From positions 1-35,873 of IMG/VR virus record IMGVR_UViG_3300020213_000071: a stretch of 35,873 nucleotides of DNA; one strand, 5' to 3'. This document shows, one piece after another, positions 1 through 7,202 of this stretch. The DNA is from a virus. Made by a program: the position numbers and the translations under genes. The notes beneath the pieces are model-generated. The model was not told the DNA's origin. It searched no databases and saw nothing but the letters and a program-made list of their open reading frames with translations. Every line of letters begins with the position of its first letter. The first letter of the stretch is position 1.

Positions 1-16
1 GCGCAGCGTTCGATGA
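1..16 (+). CDS. 3' end of a possible upstream reading frame (partial)
   Basis: Only four codons and a TGA at 14-16 are visible in this frame. The stop overlaps an ATG at 13, as is usual for this genome. If the window is a circular molecule, the frame joins the ATG at 35854 to give an 11-codon open frame. Nothing can be said about function. Confidence 0.2.
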
Positions 17-25
17 GGTCCACCG

Positions 26-268
26 ATGAACGAGATCGACGCCATCAAGGCCCGTGACGCGACGTGGGAGCCGCGGTGCCAGTGGCGGTCCACCCTGGAC
101 AGGCGATGGTGGCCCGACTGTGGCAATCGCATCATCAACCACGATGTCATGGGCAAGCCCCCGTGGGACATGGGTCACCCCTTCGCCTACGACCCCACCC
201 TCGACACCAGCCCCGAGGCCGACCGCCGCGCGCTCCTGGCGATGCTCGCGCGGGAGGCACGCGGATGA
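26..268 (+). CDS. small hypothetical protein
   Basis: An 80-residue protein of unknown function. It is rich in Trp and Pro, with cysteines at about residues 18 and 32 and a His at about 38; these could bind a metal but match no family I recognise. A GAGG at 15-18 lies about seven bases before the ATG. The stop overlaps the next start (ATGA at 265-268), so the next gene is probably translationally coupled. It is the first of eight small genes that form a continuous overlapping chain. Confidence 0.65.
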   Translation: MNEIDAIKARDATWEPRCQWRSTLDRRWWPDCGNRIINHDVMGKPPWDMGHPFAYDPTLDTSPEADRRALLAMLAREARG

Positions 269-465
269 GCACCGCCCTCCCGCCGCAGGTCCTGCAGCGA
301 GCCATCAACCGGGTGTTCGACTCGGACCTGGACATGGCGGACGGGGACTTGGTCGCGATCGGTGAGGCGATCGAGGAGCAGGGCTACATCATCGTCGCGC
401 GCAAGGACATGCACGCCCTGCGCGCGGTCGTGGATCGCGTGCTGCGCTTCAAGAAGGAGACGTGA
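265..465 (+). CDS. small hypothetical acidic/helical protein
   Basis: A 66-residue protein starting at the ATG that overlaps the preceding TGA. The open frame extends further upstream, but that part overlaps the previous gene and has no reason to be used. The sequence is amphipathic and probably helical (hydrophobic residues alternate with Asp/Glu and Arg), and it ends in a basic tail. No family is recognised. Its stop overlaps the next start as TGATG. Confidence 0.6.
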   Translation: MSTALPPQVLQRAINRVFDSDLDMADGDLVAIGEAIEEQGYIIVARKDMHALRAVVDRVLRFKKET

Positions 466-590
466 TGGACTGGCTTGCCGAGTACTGGCGGGTGATCGAG
501 ACGAGCGGCCGTGCTGGCACGATCGAGCTGGGCATGGCGCTCGTCCTGGTGGCGGTCGGCATGGCCGCCTGGGGATGGAGGACCCGCTGA
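465..590 (+). CDS. very small single-pass membrane protein
   Basis: A 41-residue frame between two TGATG junctions. Residues about 19-38 form one strongly hydrophobic segment rich in Gly, Ala, Val, Leu and Trp, followed by a positively charged end (RTR). This looks like a single transmembrane helix with an inside-positive tail. Tight stop/start overlaps on both sides support translation. Function is unknown. Confidence 0.55.
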   Translation: MDWLAEYWRVIETSGRAGTIELGMALVLVAVGMAAWGWRTR

Positions 591-766
591 TGGCGTACCT
601 GCGAAGCCTGGTGGTCAAGTGCCGCGACTGCCCTCGGGCAGCGGTGGAGGAGCTGATCACCAACCGGAACGCCCGGATGGGATCGTTCTGCCGGCGGCAC
701 GGCGCCAGGGCCATGCGCGAGCTGCAGCGACGCGAGTCGGAAGCCGGCGAGCGGGACAGCCGATGA
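590..766 (+). CDS. small basic zinc-finger-like protein
   Basis: A 58-residue protein with the pattern C-x2-C-x19-C-x2-H (the last pair reads CRRH). It is plausibly a single zinc site, followed by an Arg-rich helix. It starts in a TGATG overlap and ends in an ATGA overlap. DNA or RNA binding is possible from charge and zinc ligands, but this is inference. Confidence 0.6.
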   Translation: MAYLRSLVVKCRDCPRAAVEELITNRNARMGSFCRRHGARAMRELQRRESEAGERDSR

Positions 767-1002
767 GCGGGAGGAAGGACCCCACGGCGATGGCGACCGC
801 CGAGAAGCCGTGGCTCGAAGGACCGTGCCGTAACTGCCACGCGCCGGTCGGGTCCATGCACCGGATCGGGTGCGTGGTGTCCATCGCCGGCGCCGACCTG
901 GTGGCGGCAGGAAAGCAGTGGCACCGGGTCGCGCATACCGGACCGTTCGACTCGTGCTCGTCCGCGACCTGCTACAACACCCACCCGGCGGTGATCCGGT
1001 GA
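763..1002 (+). CDS. small cysteine-containing hypothetical protein
   Basis: A 79-residue protein. It contains CRNCHAPVGSMHRIGC, a C-x2-C-x11-C type cluster with nearby histidines, then two more cysteines near the C-terminus (SCSSATCYNTHP). Such metal-binding patterns are common in small actinophage proteins, but no specific family is recognised. Start and stop overlap neighbours by four bases (ATGA and GTGA). Confidence 0.6.
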   Translation: MSGRKDPTAMATAEKPWLEGPCRNCHAPVGSMHRIGCVVSIAGADLVAAGKQWHRVAHTGPFDSCSSATCYNTHPAVIR

Positions 1003-1217
1003 CGACCGATATGCGGTGCACCTGGGCCACGCCCAGTCGCAACGCGGACGTCCCGTGCCACGCTGTTGGCACGCACTGGTGGTTCACTCAGCCCTGGCAG
1101 CACCGGGTGGTCCGGTGCGCCAAGCACTACCGGGAGGCGGCCGGCAACGCGGCTCGCGCTCTCGGATGGGAGGTTCACGATGTCGATGCTCCTGACCCGG
1201 TCGCAGCGGTGCGCTGA
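999..1217 (+). CDS. small zinc-finger-like hypothetical protein
   Basis: A 72-residue protein that starts at a GTG overlapping the previous stop (GTGA). It has a C-x12-C pair and later a C-x2-H pair (CAKH), consistent with one zinc site. Its 3' end overlaps the next gene by 38 bases, longer than the usual four in this genome. A GGGAGG-like ribosome site for the next gene lies inside its coding sequence. Confidence 0.6.
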   Translation: MTTDMRCTWATPSRNADVPCHAVGTHWWFTQPWQHRVVRCAKHYREAAGNAARALGWEVHDVDAPDPVAAVR

Positions 1218-1395
1218 GCAGGACCACCTGCGCTGCACGGTGAGCGCCACATGCGAGTGTCGATGCCACCGGACGTGCTGCTCCGGTCCGCTCCAGGGCG
1301 GCGACGACCACTACCAGATCTACCACTGGCTGACCGACCCCGGCGACGAGTACGAGGCCCTGTCCGAGACGGCCAGCGATGGAGGTGAGATGTGA
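1180..1395 (+). CDS. small Cys/His-rich hypothetical protein
   Basis: A 71-residue protein with a dense Cys/His cluster (QRCAEQDHLRCTVSATCECR, then CHRTCC). This suggests one or two bound metal ions; the C-terminal half is acidic. A GGGAGG lies about eight bases upstream of the ATG. The start inside the preceding gene was chosen because of this site and because the frame ends in an overlap with the GTG of the next gene. Confidence 0.6.
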   Translation: MSMLLTRSQRCAEQDHLRCTVSATCECRCHRTCCSGPLQGGDDHYQIYHWLTDPGDEYEALSETASDGGEM

Positions 1396-1583
1396 CCCAG
1401 ATGCCACCCGGCCAGGTCGTCCCCGACGGATACGCCTTCCAGGGGATGAGCCGCTGCCGATCCTGCCCCGCGGCGATCGCATGGTGCCTGACGAAGGCCA
1501 GCAAGCGAGCGCCGCTCAACCTCGATGGCACGTCGCACTTCGCGGACTGCCCGGGCGCCGCCAACCACCGGAGGGCGAAGTGA
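1392..1583 (+). CDS. small zinc-ribbon-like hypothetical protein
   Basis: A 63-residue protein starting at a GTG (GTGA overlap). It has a C-x2-C motif (CRSC) followed by a third Cys, then HFADC near the end, so four ligands for one zinc ion are available. Small single-zinc proteins of this layout recur in phages of high-GC hosts. The stop overlaps the exonuclease start, which links it to the recombination genes. Confidence 0.6.
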   Translation: MTQMPPGQVVPDGYAFQGMSRCRSCPAAIAWCLTKASKRAPLNLDGTSHFADCPGAANHRRAK

Positions 1584-2683
1584 CCCGACCCTTCATCCAG
1601 GACCGCGCCTGGTACGAGCGTCGACTGGATGGCTTCGGCGCCAGCGAGGCGGGCCCGCTGCTGGGCATCAGCCAGTGGCAGACCGCGCGCTCGGTGGTCG
1701 AGGCGAAGGGACGCCGGGTCATCCCGGACCCCGACGCGCCCGAGCGCTTGCGCTTCCGGCTGGGACGCGACCTGGAGCCGATCCTGCTGGAGCACCTGTG
1801 GGAGACGCTCGTGGAGCGCGATGGCCACGCGCCACGGCCGAGGCGCTCGCTGGTCCAGCACCGGATGCCGGGCTTCCCGTTCGTGACCGCCAACCTGGAC
1901 GGGTTCCTGGGCGACGCGGTGGTCGAGCTGAAGACCGATGAGTACGGGATGCAGCCCTGGGGCCCGGAGGATGGCGACCCCGTGCGGGCGATCCCGCCCA
2001 CGTACTACGTCCAGGTCCAGCAGGGCATGGCCGCGTCCGTGAAGCGGCGCGCCTACCTGTTCGTCCAGATCGGGCTGTCGCGGCAGCTGCTGTACGAGGT
2101 GCCCCGGAACGACGCCTACATCGCGGACCTGATCGAGGTCGAGGCGGGCATGTGGGCGCGCGTGGTGGCCATCCGGGAGCGCCTGGCCGATGACCCGGAC
2201 GCGCCCATCGCGGACCTGCTGCCGCCGCTGGAAGGCACCGAGCTGACCGACCAGCTGAAGCGGGACCATCCGCGGTCGACGGAGGTCATCCGGTCCGTCA
2301 TGCCGGACCAGGAGAGGACCATCCGCACGCTGCGCGCAGCGCGCGGCGCACGCAGGGAGGCCGAGGCAGCGGAGGCGATCGCGCTGGCAGAGGTCCAGCG
2401 CTTCATCGGGGACGCCGCCGGCGCCGCCAGCCAGGAGGGCCTGATCACCTGGCGCACCAGCGACGACGGCAGGAAGGTCGCCTGGGACCTGGTGGCCACG
2501 ACATACAAGGGCGCGCTCCGCACCGCCATGGAGGCGCTCGGCCCCGCCACGGTCGAGGCGCTCCTGGATGCCCGACCCGAGCTTGCGCTGGCGACGCGGG
2601 GCGACCATGATGTCGAGGATCTCTACACGACCCTCCAGCCCGGGAGCCGACGCTTCGTCGTCCCGCGGACCTGGGACAGGTAA
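1580..2683 (+). CDS. YqaJ-like viral recombinase / exonuclease
   Basis: A 367-residue protein of the YqaJ/lambda-exonuclease group within the PD-(D/E)xK nucleases. These process double-stranded DNA ends so that a partner protein can anneal the strands. Family features seen: a Gly-Ser segment near residues 20-31 (GASEAGPLLGIS), GRDLEP at about 62-67, and the catalytic Asp107 with E116-x-K118. A Gln-rich motif follows at about 142-148 (YYVQVQQ). The C-terminal third is helical and variable. The GTG start overlaps the previous stop; the open frame continues upstream but lies inside another gene. The RecT-like gene follows directly, the usual exonuclease/annealase pairing. The family call is well supported; polarity and substrate are not known. 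Confidence 0.9.
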   Translation: MTRPFIQDRAWYERRLDGFGASEAGPLLGISQWQTARSVVEAKGRRVIPDPDAPERLRFRLGRDLEPILLEHLWETLVERDGHAPRPRRSLVQHRMPGFPFVTANLDGFLGDAVVELKTDEYGMQPWGPEDGDPVRAIPPTYYVQVQQGMAASVKRRAYLFVQIGLSRQLLYEVPRNDAYIADLIEVEAGMWARVVAIRERLADDPDAPIADLLPPLEGTELTDQLKRDHPRSTEVIRSVMPDQERTIRTLRAARGARREAEAAEAIALAEVQRFIGDAAGAASQEGLITWRTSDDGRKVAWDLVATTYKGALRTAMEALGPATVEALLDARPELALATRGDHDVEDLYTTLQPGSRRFVVPRTWDR

Positions 2684-2715
2684 GCCCGTCCAACGCGGGC
2701 AGAAGGAGACAACCG

Positions 2716-3834
2716 ATGCCGCGGGAGCAGACCGCACGCCGCCAGGCCCAGCCTGGCAACCAGTCCAACGCGATCACGGTCCAGGAGTCGCAGGTCCAGG
2801 CGATGACCCGGGTCGCGCAGTACGTGACCGCCAAGCGGGACCAGCTGGCCATGCTGCTGGCTGGCGGGGTGGACCCGGAGCGCTTCATCACCGTGGCTCT
2901 CGCCTCGGTCCAGGGATCTCCGAAGCTGCTGGAGTGCAGCCCGCTGTCGATCTTCACGGCCATCCGGGAGGCTGCCACCTACGGGCTGGAGCTGGGCCCG
3001 CTGGGCGATGCCAGCCTGACGCCCTACGGCGGCGAGGCGACCCTCAGCGTCGAGTACCGCGGCTACCGCAAGCTCGCGATGAGGGACGGCACGGTGCGCG
3101 TGATCGCCGCCGACGTGGTGTTCACCAACGACTCCTTCCGCATCATCAGCGGCAGCGAGCAGCCGGCCATCATCCACGAGCCGGCGTTCCCGGAGCGCGG
3201 CGCGGTGGTCGGAGCCTACGCCTGGGCGCGCCTGGAGAACGGCGAGCTGGTCCACGTCGAGATGACCGAGGAGCAGCTGTACCAGCGGCGCAACAGCAGC
3301 CGCTCCTGGCAGACCGCCCTGAAGTACGGGCGGGCCGACAGCATCTGGCACCTGTGGCCTATCGAGATGATGCGCAAGACCGTGATCAAGCGCCTCTGCT
3401 CGGAGCAGCTGCCGCTCACCCCGCTGCTCCGGGAGGTCATCACCAGGGACACGGAGGGCGACCTGGCGCAGCCGACCGCGTCCGTGGTCCAGCCAGGCCA
3501 GCTGCAGGGCGGCGATGCGAAGGCGCGCATCATGGCGGCGATGGGCCTGGAGAAGCCAGCACTGGCCCCAGGAGCCACGGAGACGCCTCCACCGGCGCAG
3601 GACGATGAGGATGCAGCCGCGGAGGCGTACGAGGCCGCTGAGGGCGACGGTGGCGCTCCTGGGGCCAGCGAGGCGCCGGCGCCAGCAGCGGAGACGACGG
3701 GGATCGAGCTGTGCGGGTCCCCGTCGACCTGGGAGGATGGCTCGACCTGCTCCAAGCACGCCGGCCATGGGCTGCTCTGCAGCGATGGCCAGGCGACCTG
3801 GGACAGGCCGAGCGGACTGGCGCGAGAGCGATGA
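2716..3834 (+). CDS. recT: RecT-like single-strand DNA annealing protein
   Basis: A 372-residue protein. Residues about 35-235 match the RecT family core, with typical stretches such as GVDPERFITVALASVQ, a TYGLELGPLG segment, a TPYGG...EYRGYRKLA region and a block with Trp/Tyr/Arg-rich strands. RecT proteins coat single-stranded DNA and anneal it to complementary strands, normally with an exonuclease partner, here the YqaJ-like gene just upstream. The C-terminal about 130 residues are an acidic Ala/Glu/Pro-rich linker followed by a small Cys/His-containing segment (CGSP...CSKHAGHGLLC), which may be an added zinc-binding tip. An AAGGAG lies seven bases before the ATG, and a 32-base gap separates it from the exonuclease. 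Confidence 0.9.
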   Translation: MPREQTARRQAQPGNQSNAITVQESQVQAMTRVAQYVTAKRDQLAMLLAGGVDPERFITVALASVQGSPKLLECSPLSIFTAIREAATYGLELGPLGDASLTPYGGEATLSVEYRGYRKLAMRDGTVRVIAADVVFTNDSFRIISGSEQPAIIHEPAFPERGAVVGAYAWARLENGELVHVEMTEEQLYQRRNSSRSWQTALKYGRADSIWHLWPIEMMRKTVIKRLCSEQLPLTPLLREVITRDTEGDLAQPTASVVQPGQLQGGDAKARIMAAMGLEKPALAPGATETPPPAQDDEDAAAEAYEAAEGDGGAPGASEAPAPAAETTGIELCGSPSTWEDGSTCSKHAGHGLLCSDGQATWDRPSGLARER

Positions 3835-4226
3835 GCCGCCCAGACGCGATCGCCTACATCGCCGGCAGGTATGACCGGCGCCTGGATCTGCAGCTGGTGG
3901 TCCCGCTGCTCGAAGCCGTCCGCATCCACGTCCGGGCGCGATGGCTGACCGGGACGCACGAGGGTGCCACCGACCCCAAGACTCTCGCCTGGTGCGCGGA
4001 GGAGGATATGGAGGACATCAAGAACGCGGACCTGCTCATCGCGTTCAGTGAGCATCCCCACGTCGGGTTCACCAGCGGCGGCCGTCACGTCGAGCTTGGC
4101 TTCGCCCTGGCCTACTGGAAGCGCGTGGTGGTCATCGGCCCGGCCGAGAACCTCTTCCACCACGTCGAGAGGGTCGAGCGCTACGCCAGCCTGAGCGAGT
4201 TCCTGGACGCCGAGGCTGCGCGATGA
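3831..4226 (+). CDS. nucleoside 2-deoxyribosyltransferase-like protein
   Basis: A 131-residue protein resembling the nucleoside 2-deoxyribosyltransferase/DUF4406 group, which has a Rossmann-like fold and acts on nucleosides or nucleotides. Supporting features are the first strand (AYIAGRYDRR), the segment AEEDMEDIKNADLLIAF, and GGRHVELGFALA, where the Glu is the usual catalytic residue. Many phages carry such proteins near recombination or replication genes, possibly for nucleotide salvage or modification. The start is the ATG that overlaps the recT stop (3831-3834), although the frame is open further upstream. The enzyme substrate cannot be inferred. Confidence 0.75.
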   Translation: MSRPDAIAYIAGRYDRRLDLQLVVPLLEAVRIHVRARWLTGTHEGATDPKTLAWCAEEDMEDIKNADLLIAFSEHPHVGFTSGGRHVELGFALAYWKRVVVIGPAENLFHHVERVERYASLSEFLDAEAAR

Positions 4227-4396
4227 GCCGCGCGGAGGACGGCAGGTTCGGCCAGGCCCATGGCCACAAGGCCGCGCCCTGGCAGAAGGAGTCCTGGCGC
4301 GTCGAGAGCACCTGCGAGGTCTGCGATCGACCGGTGGTGAAGTCCCGGGCCAGCGGCGCCAAGCCCGAGCGGTGGCAGCACCAGGCCCAGCGATGA
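4223..4396 (+). CDS. small zinc-finger-like hypothetical protein
   Basis: A 57-residue protein between two ATGA overlaps. It has one CEVC pair and C-terminal histidines (WQHQAQ), with many Lys and Arg residues. It may bind nucleic acid. No family is recognised. Confidence 0.6.
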   Translation: MSRAEDGRFGQAHGHKAAPWQKESWRVESTCEVCDRPVVKSRASGAKPERWQHQAQR

Positions 4397-4854
4397 GCGG
4401 CCCGTGCTGGCTGTGCCGAGGCACCGGCAAGACCACCAAGGGGCCCTGCGCGGACTGCGGCGGAAGCGGAAGCGATCGCACGCCCACCCGAGCAGAGCGG
4501 AGTCGGGTCACCAAGGGCGCCATCGAGGCGGCCGAGTGGGGATCGACCCCGTGGAACATCGTCGCGCGGGCCTGCCTGGAGTGGCTCGCTTGCACCCGGG
4601 AACGGTTCACGTCGGATGCCTTCTGGGCCGCCATGGACCGGGCCGGCATCCCGCGACCACGCGAGCCACGGGCCAACGGTGGTCCGTTCCTCTATGCGGC
4701 GGCCAAGGGCCAGCGGTGGATACGCCAGGAGGGTACGTCGGTCCCGTCCACCAGGACCACCACGGCCCATGGGACCACCCACCACGGCACGAAGGTCCCG
4801 GTCTACGTGTCCCTGATCTACGGCCGCAAGCCGACGCTCGGATGGCCCCGATGA
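4393..4854 (+). CDS. protein with DnaJ-type zinc motif and phage C-terminal domain
   Basis: A 153-residue protein. The N-terminus has two CxxCxGxG-like repeats (CWLCRGTG and CADCGGSG), the zinc-binding pattern of DnaJ central domains. The rest includes an FTSDAFWAAMDRAGIPRPREPR segment and ends in PVYVSLIYGRKP. That combination is familiar from uncharacterised phage proteins in which a helical domain is followed by a conserved short tail. The start overlaps the previous stop; the longer upstream frame lies inside the previous gene. No J domain is present in this protein, so it is not a DnaJ chaperone. Function is unknown. Confidence 0.65.
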   Translation: MSGPCWLCRGTGKTTKGPCADCGGSGSDRTPTRAERSRVTKGAIEAAEWGSTPWNIVARACLEWLACTRERFTSDAFWAAMDRAGIPRPREPRANGGPFLYAAAKGQRWIRQEGTSVPSTRTTTAHGTTHHGTKVPVYVSLIYGRKPTLGWPR

Positions 4855-5162
4855 AGCGCACGCCGCTGACCCGGGCCATCCACCGCGTCACCCCGCACGA
4901 GCGCCAGGTCTACATGGACGTCGAGTTCCGCGACTCAGGCTGCATGGCGCCGCGCCTGGATCGCTCCGTCGACGCCTGCGACGGGCGCATGACCCGCCAG
5001 CACGTCAAGGAGGGCCCAGGCGGGCCACGTCGGACGGAGACGGCGTTCCTGGTGATGCTCTGCTGGCACCATCACCTGGACGGCTGGGCCACCAGCAAGC
5101 CCGCGCTGGATAGGCAGCGCGCATACCTGCGGGCGCTCTACCCCGAGGCTTGGTCCCGGTGA
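4851..5162 (+). CDS. HNH-like / NinG-like nuclease-fold protein
   Basis: A 103-residue protein with a Cys near residue 25, CDGRMTRQHVKEG in the middle and LCWHHHLDGW later. The order Cys, His, Cys, His-His is reminiscent of HNH or NinG-type zinc folds. The C-terminal helix (RAYLRALYPEAW) also resembles the ends of such proteins. I cannot identify the full set of catalytic residues, so nuclease activity is uncertain. It closes the recombination block and is followed by a non-coding stretch. Confidence 0.55.
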   Translation: MKRTPLTRAIHRVTPHERQVYMDVEFRDSGCMAPRLDRSVDACDGRMTRQHVKEGPGGPRRTETAFLVMLCWHHHLDGWATSKPALDRQRAYLRALYPEAWSR

Positions 5163-5168
5163 TAGAGT
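5160..5168 (+). promoter_or_regulatory. candidate extended -10 promoter for lysis genes
   Basis: TGATAGAGT fits the extended -10 form TGn-TANNNT used by housekeeping sigma factors, with no clear -35. It lies at the stop of the previous gene and starts a gap of about 180 bases (5163-5343) in which no credible gene was seen. The gap ends in a strong AAAGGAGG ribosome site at 5330-5337. Location upstream of the lysis genes is the main support. Confidence 0.4.
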
Positions 5169-5343
5169 CCGCCGCAGGTCCGGTGCTCGCTCACGTACTC
5201 CGAAGCCAGATACAAGAGGAGCGGCGCCGAAGGGGCGAGCGCGAACCCGGGTGGGACCGGTGCACGCGCGATGACCCCCCGAGGCGCGTTGGGCGAGACT
5301 TGGCCACCGGACCTGCTGACAACGCGGCGAAAGGAGGACCCGT

Positions 5344-5538
5344 ATGGACCAGGCACTGGTGATCGCATCCGCGTTCGCGGTGATCGCCGCGGTGACGTGT
5401 GCGCTCGGCGCCATCCTGGCGAACGCGCACGCGGTGCTGACCAGATCCCAGGAGCCTTCTCCTGGGATGGGCTGCGCGCTGCTGGGCCTGCTGTGGGCCT
5501 TCATCGCGGCGCTGCTTCTGTGGACGATCCGGGGATGA
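5344..5538 (+). CDS. small two-pass membrane protein upstream of endolysin
   Basis: A 64-residue protein with two hydrophobic segments, about residues 4-30 and 42-61. They are joined by a short polar loop (TRSQEPSPGMG). AAAGGAGG sits six bases before the ATG. Small two-helix proteins beside an amidase are often holins or antiholins, so a lysis role is plausible but unproven. The endolysin frame is also open through this region, but the strong ribosome site and membrane pattern favour this frame. The stop overlaps an alternative ATG of the endolysin at 5535. Confidence 0.65.
   Translation: MDQALVIASAFAVIAAVTCALGAILANAHAVLTRSQEPSPGMGCALLGLLWAFIAALLLWTIRG
5445..5468 (+). repeat. perfect hairpin inside the membrane-protein gene
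   Basis: ATCCCAGGAG and CTCCTGGGAT form a perfect 10-base-pair inverted repeat around a CCTT loop. It encodes the loop between the two membrane segments. It could slow ribosomes or regulate the mRNA, or be chance. Confidence 0.5.
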
Positions 5539-5561
5539 CCCCCGGCGCAAGGAGGACCCCG

Positions 5562-6281
5562 ATGAAGGACCCCGATGGGCTGGGATACCGATACGTCCAG
5601 GCGACGCACGACTTCGGAGAGAGTGGGGTCAGGAAGGAAGGCGTGGTCTTCCACATGGCCGAGGGCGACCGGGTGGTCGAGTACCTCTCGGGCGACAACG
5701 TGGTCCGCAACGTCAGTGCCACGTTCGCCATCACGACCGAGGGCGAGGTCGTGCAGATGCTGCCCCTGGATCACACCAGCGGCAGCCTCAACCCGCGCGA
5801 CGTGCGCACGTCGACCGACCCGGACGGGTTCTGGGGTCGCCGCTGGACCAGGTTCTACGACGCCGACATCCTGACCGGCAGGGCCAACCAGCGGACCATC
5901 AGCATCGAGTGCGCCGGCCGTGGGGTCGATGGCCCCAACGCTAGGCAGGTCGCCGGCGTCATCGAGCTGGTGGAGAAGCTCCGTGCCCGGTATGCGCGCC
6001 CGATCGGGTTCGGCGGGCACCGGGACTTCGCGGACTACAAGCTGTGCCCGGGCAGGAGCGCCGGCGTCAAGGCGCTCATCGCGGAGCTGGGCCATGGCCG
6101 CGAGGACGTTCCCGTGGACCCGCCCGTGCCGGACCCGTGCCGCGCGGTGCGGAAGGAGATGGAGGTGGTCAAGACGAAGCTGTACGAGGCCCAGGACATC
6201 ATCGAGGCGGAGTCGCGCAGGGCCGGCCGGGTGGCCACGAACCTGAAGGCGTACGTGCCTCGACCCAACGAAGAGGAGTAG
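5562..6281 (+). CDS. endolysin, N-acetylmuramoyl-L-alanine amidase (Amidase_2)
   Basis: A 239-residue protein of the Amidase_2/PGRP family, which cuts the bond between N-acetylmuramic acid and L-Ala in peptidoglycan. The expected zinc ligands are His31 (VVFHMAEG), His153 (GGHRDF) and Cys162 (LCPGR). The middle segment RTISIECAG matches the conserved strand with a Glu. Residues about 180-239 form a charged, probably coiled-coil tail. No known cell-wall-binding domain is recognised. The start was chosen for AAGGAGG at 5549-5555; an ATG at 5535 and a much longer upstream frame are possible but less supported. A holin-like gene follows four bases later. Confidence 0.9.
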   Translation: MKDPDGLGYRYVQATHDFGESGVRKEGVVFHMAEGDRVVEYLSGDNVVRNVSATFAITTEGEVVQMLPLDHTSGSLNPRDVRTSTDPDGFWGRRWTRFYDADILTGRANQRTISIECAGRGVDGPNARQVAGVIELVEKLRARYARPIGFGGHRDFADYKLCPGRSAGVKALIAELGHGREDVPVDPPVPDPCRAVRKEMEVVKTKLYEAQDIIEAESRRAGRVATNLKAYVPRPNEEE

Positions 6282-6284
6282 CTC

Positions 6285-6575
6285 ATGGTCGATGAACCAG
6301 CGATCGGGATGCTAGCCACGGCCGCGGGCCTGGCGGTCGTGGTGGCGCTCATCACGAACCTGATCCGGCCGGCGATGGTCGCCGCCACGTTCGACCGCAT
6401 CGGACCGCTCATCGCGGTCATCGTGGGCGTGGTGCTCGCGCTGACGTACGCCTGGGCGACCGAGCCGTCCCTGAGCGGCTCGGTCCTGCTCCAGGCGTTC
6501 CTGGTCGGACTGTTCGGCGGCGCCCTGTCGCAGAACGTGAACACGGTGGTCGCGCGCGCCACCAGGGAGGATTGA
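6285..6575 (+). CDS. holin-like membrane protein
   Basis: A 96-residue protein with three hydrophobic stretches, roughly residues 6-27, 41-60 and 67-88, and a short charged C-terminus. Size, topology and position three bases after the amidase stop are typical of a phage holin, the membrane protein that times release of the endolysin. A GAGGAG ribosome site lies inside the end of the amidase gene. The sequence itself does not identify the holin family. Confidence 0.75.
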   Translation: MVDEPAIGMLATAAGLAVVVALITNLIRPAMVAATFDRIGPLIAVIVGVVLALTYAWATEPSLSGSVLLQAFLVGLFGGALSQNVNTVVARATRED

Positions 6576-6579
6576 GTCC

Positions 6580-7125
6580 ATGGTCAAGAACAAGCCCGTC
6601 GTGGGCCAGATCGCCGTCCAGGCGATGCCCGACAGCACATACGTGCTGAGCGGCGACATCGCATCCGCGGTCGCGCGGGTCATCGCGCGCTTCCCGGACA
6701 AGTTCGGGCACCTGGTGAACGCGAAGCTGGCGTGCCTGAAGCGCCAGAGCAAGACCTCCGAGGATGCCTTCACCGTCGATGGCTCCGGTGGGTCGTTCAT
6801 CCGGTCGGACCGCGAGCGGGGCCTGGACCCGAGCTTCGACGCCGGCGTCTGGTTCCGCACCAAGTGGTGGGACTCGATGGCCGTCGATAAGCGCGAGGCG
6901 TGGATCTTCCACCAGCTGTCGCACCTGCATCCCCGTCCGAGCGGCGGCGGCCTGGTGCGCATCGGCCATGACGTCGAGGCGTTCGCGGACGAGCCGAAGC
7001 ACTTCGGTGCCTGGGAGGAACAGCTGTCGCTGTTCGAGAAGAACCTCGACCAGTACACCCCGGGCGCGGCGCTGATCCGACCCGCCAAGCCGTCGCCGGC
7101 GACGGCGTCTCCGCCGGCGAACTGA
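6580..7125 (+). CDS. putative phage metallopeptidase, degenerate active site
   Basis: A 181-residue protein resembling the putative phage metallopeptidase family. Members carry HELxH followed about 15 residues later by an HDVEEF-type motif. Here the first motif reads H111-Q-L-S-H115, so the catalytic Glu is replaced by Gln. The second motif is intact (H130-D-V-E-A-F) and is followed by a typical FGAW segment. If real, the substitution should prevent normal zinc protease chemistry while the metal site may remain. A GGGAGG lies before the ATG. The C-terminus is Pro/Ala-rich. The gene's role in phages is unknown. Confidence 0.7.
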   Translation: MVKNKPVVGQIAVQAMPDSTYVLSGDIASAVARVIARFPDKFGHLVNAKLACLKRQSKTSEDAFTVDGSGGSFIRSDRERGLDPSFDAGVWFRTKWWDSMAVDKREAWIFHQLSHLHPRPSGGGLVRIGHDVEAFADEPKHFGAWEEQLSLFEKNLDQYTPGAALIRPAKPSPATASPPAN

Positions 7126-7175
7126 CCCCCCAGCAGGGACTTGCTGGATCGCGGGCGGAGCGATGCTCCGGGCCC

Positions 7176-7188
7176 GTTCGCAACGAAC
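7176..7188 (+). promoter_or_regulatory. small inverted repeat before ribosome site in a short gap
   Basis: GTTCG-CAA-CGAAC sits immediately upstream of the AAGAGGAG ribosome site at 7189-7196, in the 77-base gap 7126-7202. A second weak hairpin, CCAGCA/TGCTGG, is at 7130-7147. These could form an operator or weak terminator. No clear promoter was seen. Support is structural only. Confidence 0.25.
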
Positions 7189-7202
7189 AAGAGGAGACCA
7201 CG

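Noticed and set aside
5271-5561. Extended N-terminus of the amidase from an earlier ATG
   Set aside because: The extra residues have no domain and overlap a membrane-protein gene with a strong ribosome site. AAGGAGG at 5549-5555 supports the start at 5562.
7091-7104. 14-base palindrome CGTCGCCGGCGACG near the end of the metallopeptidase gene
   Set aside because: It lies in an Ala/Pro/Ser-coding GC-rich tail where such palindromes arise easily, and no T-run or second element supports a terminator.
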